The notes beneath the pieces were generated by a model, which saw nothing but the letters and a program-made list of their open reading frames with translations, was not told where the DNA came from and did not search any database. The position numbers and the translations under genes are program-made. From Nocardioides sp. (GTDB taxonomy: Bacteria > Actinomycetota > Actinomycetes > Propionibacteriales > Nocardioidaceae), in the NCBI GenBank assembly GCA_003519585.1, contig DOWL01000167.1, forward strand, positions 8,111-15,503: a stretch of DNA of 7,393 nt, read 5' to 3'. The stretch's first letter is position 1. Every line of letters begins with the position of its first letter. This document shows, piece after piece, positions 5,296 to 7,393 of the stretch.

Positions 5296-6186
5296 TCAGA
5301 CGGTCACGTTGAGGGCCGCGAAGATCTCCAGGGTCGCCTTCGAGCGGTTGAGGGTGTAGAAGTGCAGCCCCGGCGCGCCGCCGGCCAGCAGCTCCTCGCA
5401 GAGCTCGGCGGCCAGGGCGATGCCCTCGGCCCGCATCGCGGCAGGGTCACCGTCGTGGGCGGCGACTCGCGCGACGACGTCGTCGGGGACGTCGGTGCCG
5501 ATCAACTCGCCCTGTCGACGGATCGCGTTGAGGTTCAGGATCGGCATGATGCCCGGCATGATCGGGATCTCGACGCCGCGGGCGCGGACCCGCTCGACCA
5601 GGTCGAAGTAGTCGCTCGCGCGGAAGAACATCTGGGTCACCGCGAACTCGGCTCCAGCCCGCGCCTTCGCCACCAGTACGTCGGCGTCGGCCTCGCGGGA
5701 GACCGCCGATGGGTGCGCCTCGGGGAAGGCGGCCACGCCGATGTGGAAGTCGCCGCGGGAGCGGGCCAGCTCGACCAGCTCGATGGCGTAGGTGAGGCCG
5801 CCCTCGGTCGGCGTCCACGGCGCGCGCGGGCCGTCGCTGGGGTCGCCGCGCAGCAGCATGACGTGCGCGATCCCCTCGGCGGCGTACGTGTCGAGGATCC
5901 GCTCGAGCTCTTGGCGGGTGTGGCCCACGCAGGTGAGGTGCGCGACCGGGGTCAACGAGGTCTCGCGGGCGATCCGGCTGGTGATCGCGATCGTCTTGTC
6001 GCGGGTGCCGCCGCCGGCGCCGTAGGTGACCGACACGAAGTTGGGGCGGTACGGCTCCAGCGCTTCGATCGCCTGCCAGAGCTGCTGCTCGCCGGCTTCG
6101 TCCTTGGGCGGGAAGAACTCGAACGAGAACGACCGTTCGCCGTGCTCGAGCAACTCGCGGATGCTGCGTCCGGGGATCGGGGCCAC
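5296..6186 (-). CDS. metF: Methylenetetrahydrofolate reductase
   Basis: MetF reduces 5,10-methylene-tetrahydrofolate to 5-methyl-tetrahydrofolate, the methyl donor for methionine synthesis, in the cytoplasm. The 296-residue protein has the expected TIM-barrel signature in order: SFSFEFFPPKDE (19-30), whose Glu23 aligns with the catalytic E. coli Glu28; VTYGAGGGTRDKT (53-65); HLTCVGHTRQEL (83-94); LLRGDP (111-116), whose Asp115 aligns with E. coli Asp120; PGIMPI in the later barrel; and HFYTLNRS (275-282) near the C-terminus. Length is normal for bacterial MetF. I chose the GTG at 6186 because TAGAAT lies seven bases upstream, giving a leaderless message, and because it leaves a typical short lead (VAPIPGRSIRELL) before the first strand. 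An ATG at 6225 would add 13 Pro/Gly/Arg-rich residues and place the -10 box inside the gene. It is divergent from the prenyl synthase gene. No riboswitch is possible if the mRNA is leaderless. Confidence 0.95.
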   Translation of the reverse strand: MAPIPGRSIRELLEHGERSFSFEFFPPKDEAGEQQLWQAIEALEPYRPNFVSVTYGAGGGTRDKTIAITSRIARETSLTPVAHLTCVGHTRQELERILDTYAAEGIAHVMLLRGDPSDGPRAPWTPTEGGLTYAIELVELARSRGDFHIGVAAFPEAHPSAVSREADADVLVAKARAGAEFAVTQMFFRASDYFDLVERVRARGVEIPIMPGIMPILNLNAIRRQGELIGTDVPDDVVARVAAHDGDPAAMRAEGIALAAELCEELLAGGAPGLHFYTLNRSKATLEIFAALNVTV

Positions 6187-6193
6187 GACCCCG

Positions 6194-6199
6194 ATTCTA
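6194..6199 (-). promoter_or_regulatory. Putative -10 box for a leaderless mRNA (metF)
   Basis: On the minus strand TAGAAT is five of six with consensus TATAAT and ends seven bases before the GTG at 6186. It is the best promoter element in the window and decides the metF start. No good -35 hexamer is seen at 17 bases, where the GC-rich palindrome at 6211-6223 lies. Confidence 0.6.
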
Positions 6200-6210
6200 G
6201 GTTTGCCTGG

Positions 6211-6223
6211 GGGCCGCCGGCCC
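6211..6223. promoter_or_regulatory. GC palindrome in the metF / prenyl synthase divergent promoter
   Basis: GGGCC-GCC-GGCCC is a perfect inverted repeat with 5-base arms. It lies midway between the two divergent -10 boxes and covers the place where both -35 elements would fall at normal spacing. It could be an operator, but arms this short made only of G and C arise easily by chance here. Confidence 0.25.
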
Positions 6224-6241
6224 AATTCTCACGGCGCGCCT

Positions 6242-6247
6242 TAAGGT
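6242..6247 (+). promoter_or_regulatory. Possible -10 box for the prenyl diphosphate synthase gene
   Basis: TAAGGT fits TANNNT and ends eight bases before the GTG at 6256. This is slightly longer than at the other genes, and a purine-rich GAGGAGG at 6248-6254 lies just one base before the start codon, too close for normal ribosome pairing. A leaderless or nearly leaderless transcript is therefore likely, with less certainty than at metF. Confidence 0.35.
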
Positions 6248-6255
6248 GAGGAGGC

Positions 6256-7320
6256 GTGGGCGCGACGTGGGATGATGACGGCTTTCGCGGCCGCGTCCAG
6301 GTGGCGCTCGATGAGTTCCTCGACGAGCAGGCCGACCGGCTCGAGCCCCTGGGTCCCGACGCGGCCAGGCTCGTCGACGAGGCGCGCACGTCGGTTGCGG
6401 GCGGCAAGCGGTTCCGGGCGTCGTTCTGCTGGTGGGGTCATCTGGCGGTCGCGCCGCCGGCCGACCAACGGGCGCTGCTCCGGGCCTGCGCGTCGCTCGA
6501 ACTCCTGCACGCGAGCGCGCTCGTCCACGACGACTACATGGACGCATCCGACAGCCGGCGCGGGCGACCGTCCACCCATCGCGCGCTCGAGCGCGAACAC
6601 CGCGCCGCGGGGTGGCGGGGCGACCCCGAGCAGTACGGCGCCGCCGGCGCGATCCTGCTCGGAGATCTGCTCCTGGCGTGGGCCGACGAACTGCTGCGCC
6701 GCTGCGGCCTGCCCCTGGCCGACGTCGCAGGGGCGCTCGAGGTCTTCGACCTCTGCCGGAGCGAGGTGGTGGCCGGCCAATTCCTGGACGTCTCGGCCCA
6801 GGCTCGCGGCCACGCCGACGTGGACACCGCCATGACGGTGTTGCGCTACAAGTCGGCCAAGTACTCCATCGAGCGCCCACTGCACATCGGCGCCGCGTTG
6901 GCCGGAGCGACGGCAGCCATACTGGGCGAGCTGTCGGCGTTCGGGCTGCCGCTCGGCGAGGCCTTCCAGCTCCGCGACGACCTGCTTGGCGTCTTCGGCG
7001 ACCCCGCCACCACGGGAAAGCCCGCCGGCGACGACCTGATCGAGGGCAAGCGCACGGTCCTGGTGGCCCTGGCCCTCGACTCCGCCCCGCCCGCCCACGC
7101 CGCGCTGCTCGACCGGTCCCTGGGCACTCCCCTGTCGGCCGACGACGTGCACCGACTGCGGGAGGTCATCGACGCCTCGGGTGCGCACGCGCAGGTCGAG
7201 GCGGTCATCGACCAGCTCTCCGACGTCGCCCTGGCGGCGCTCGACCGGGCCGCGATCGACGACCGGGCCCGCGACGTACTCCGCTCGCTGGCCGAGGCGG
7301 TCACGCACCGGGTGGTCTGA
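6256..7320 (+). CDS. Polyprenyl diphosphate synthase, probably geranylgeranyl diphosphate synthase
   Basis: This 354-residue trans-isoprenyl diphosphate synthase condenses isopentenyl diphosphate with an allylic primer. The signature elements are complete: GGKRFR (49-54), the first Asp-rich motif DDYMD (92-96) with RRGRPSTHR (101-109), GQFLDV (174-179), KSAKYS (199-204), and the second motif RDDLLG (240-245), followed by GDPATTGKPAGDDLIEGKRT (248-267). The second motif ends in Gly rather than Asp, a form I recall as usual in actinobacterial IdsA-type enzymes. The residues four and five positions before the first Asp-rich motif are Ala88 and Ser87. Small residues there do not block chain growth, which favours C20 or longer over farnesyl products (inference). 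The GTG at 6256 is the first start after an in-frame TGA at 6247. The divergent metF neighbour recalls the Mycobacterium tuberculosis Rv2172c-Rv2173 (idsA2) pair, from memory. The product could feed menaquinone, polyprenol or carotenoid synthesis. Confidence 0.92.
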   Translation: MGATWDDDGFRGRVQVALDEFLDEQADRLEPLGPDAARLVDEARTSVAGGKRFRASFCWWGHLAVAPPADQRALLRACASLELLHASALVHDDYMDASDSRRGRPSTHRALEREHRAAGWRGDPEQYGAAGAILLGDLLLAWADELLRRCGLPLADVAGALEVFDLCRSEVVAGQFLDVSAQARGHADVDTAMTVLRYKSAKYSIERPLHIGAALAGATAAILGELSAFGLPLGEAFQLRDDLLGVFGDPATTGKPAGDDLIEGKRTVLVALALDSAPPAHAALLDRSLGTPLSADDVHRLREVIDASGAHAQVEAVIDQLSDVALAALDRAAIDDRARDVLRSLAEAVTHRVV

Positions 7321-7342
7321 GGTAAGTCCCAGCCTCGGCTCC

Positions 7343-7393
7343 ATGACGGGATCCCAACAGTTCTTGGGATTCCTGACGTTCTGGGGCGTTGCA
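7343..7393 (+). CDS. Possible start of a further gene, cut by the window edge
   Basis: An ATG at 7343 opens a frame of 17 codons (MTGSQQFLGFLTFWGVA) that reaches the window edge without a stop. The hydrophobic run FLGFLTFWGVA could be the beginning of a membrane segment. Against it, there is no Shine-Dalgarno site and no well-placed -10 box, third positions are less GC-rich than in neighbouring genes, and a ten-base inverted repeat falls within it. Sequence beyond 7393 is needed. Confidence 0.22.
   Translation, partial: MTGSQQFLGFLTFWGVA
7348..7373 (+). terminator. Possible terminator hairpin after the prenyl synthase gene
   Basis: GGGATCCCAA (7348-7357) and TTGGGATTCC (7364-7373) pair over ten bases with one G-T wobble, around a six-base CAGTTC loop. 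It begins 27 bases past the stop at 7320, a suitable place for a terminator. There is no proper T-run afterwards. It overlaps a candidate reading frame starting at 7343, and the two interpretations compete. Confidence 0.4.

Noticed and set aside
6187..6225. ATG start at 6225 for metF
   Set aside because: The extra residues are unlike MetF N-termini, and the TAGAAT box would then fall inside the coding region; the GTG at 6186 fits a leaderless start.
6187..6255. SAM or folate riboswitch ahead of metF
   Set aside because: The putative transcription start coincides with the start codon, and no leader or riboswitch-like structure is present in the 69-base gap.
6241..7344. 367-codon open frame on the minus strand opposite the prenyl synthase
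   Set aside because: It mirrors the synthase gene, which has all family motifs; the antisense product is low-complexity with no domain signal.

Overview
This window looks like chromosomal DNA from a high-GC actinobacterium. Nocardioidaceae such as Nocardioides fits best, judged from the strongly GC-biased third codon positions, many GTG starts, several starts with a -10 box placed for leaderless transcripts, and close matches in style to actinobacterial DUF4126, MetF and GGPP-synthase proteins. This assignment is from memory and by eye; no search was run. The window carries seven confident protein genes and possibly the first codons of an eighth. I see no tRNA, rRNA, CRISPR array, transposase or phage gene, and no gene-free stretch longer than 300 bases.

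Layout. Bases 1-99 are non-coding and hold a perfect 27-bp tandem duplication. A four-helix membrane protein of unknown function (100-570, minus) is divergent from a YbaK/ProX-type aminoacyl-tRNA deacylase-like gene (597-1082, plus). A 144-bp gap full of degenerate short repeats follows. Next comes a tight plus-strand operon: DUF4126 membrane protein (1227-1841), ATP-grasp ligase of unknown substrate (1838-3244, 4-bp overlap) and CrtI-like FAD oxidoreductase (3264-4568). A perfect hairpin at 4572-4599 separates the operon from a convergent SIMPL/DUF541 gene (4600-5181, minus). A 62-bp near-perfect palindrome lies between that gene and metF (5296-6186, minus). metF is divergent from a polyprenyl (probably geranylgeranyl) diphosphate synthase (6256-7320, plus). 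The last 73 bases hold a hairpin and an unconfirmed reading frame running off the end.

How the genes may work together. Only the 1227-4568 operon is clearly one transcription unit; its ATP-grasp enzyme and FAD oxidoreductase are plausible consecutive steps in an unassigned small-molecule pathway, with the membrane protein as a possible partner. metF supplies 5-methyl-tetrahydrofolate for methionine, and the neighbouring synthase supplies long prenyl diphosphates. They share a short divergent promoter region but no obvious pathway. Four, possibly five, of the seven genes have a TANNNT box 6-8 bases before the start codon, the spacing expected of leaderless mRNAs. The parts most worth a second look are the uncharacterised operon, the long palindrome with a DnaA-box-like apex, and the deacylase homologue that seems to lack the family's key lysine.
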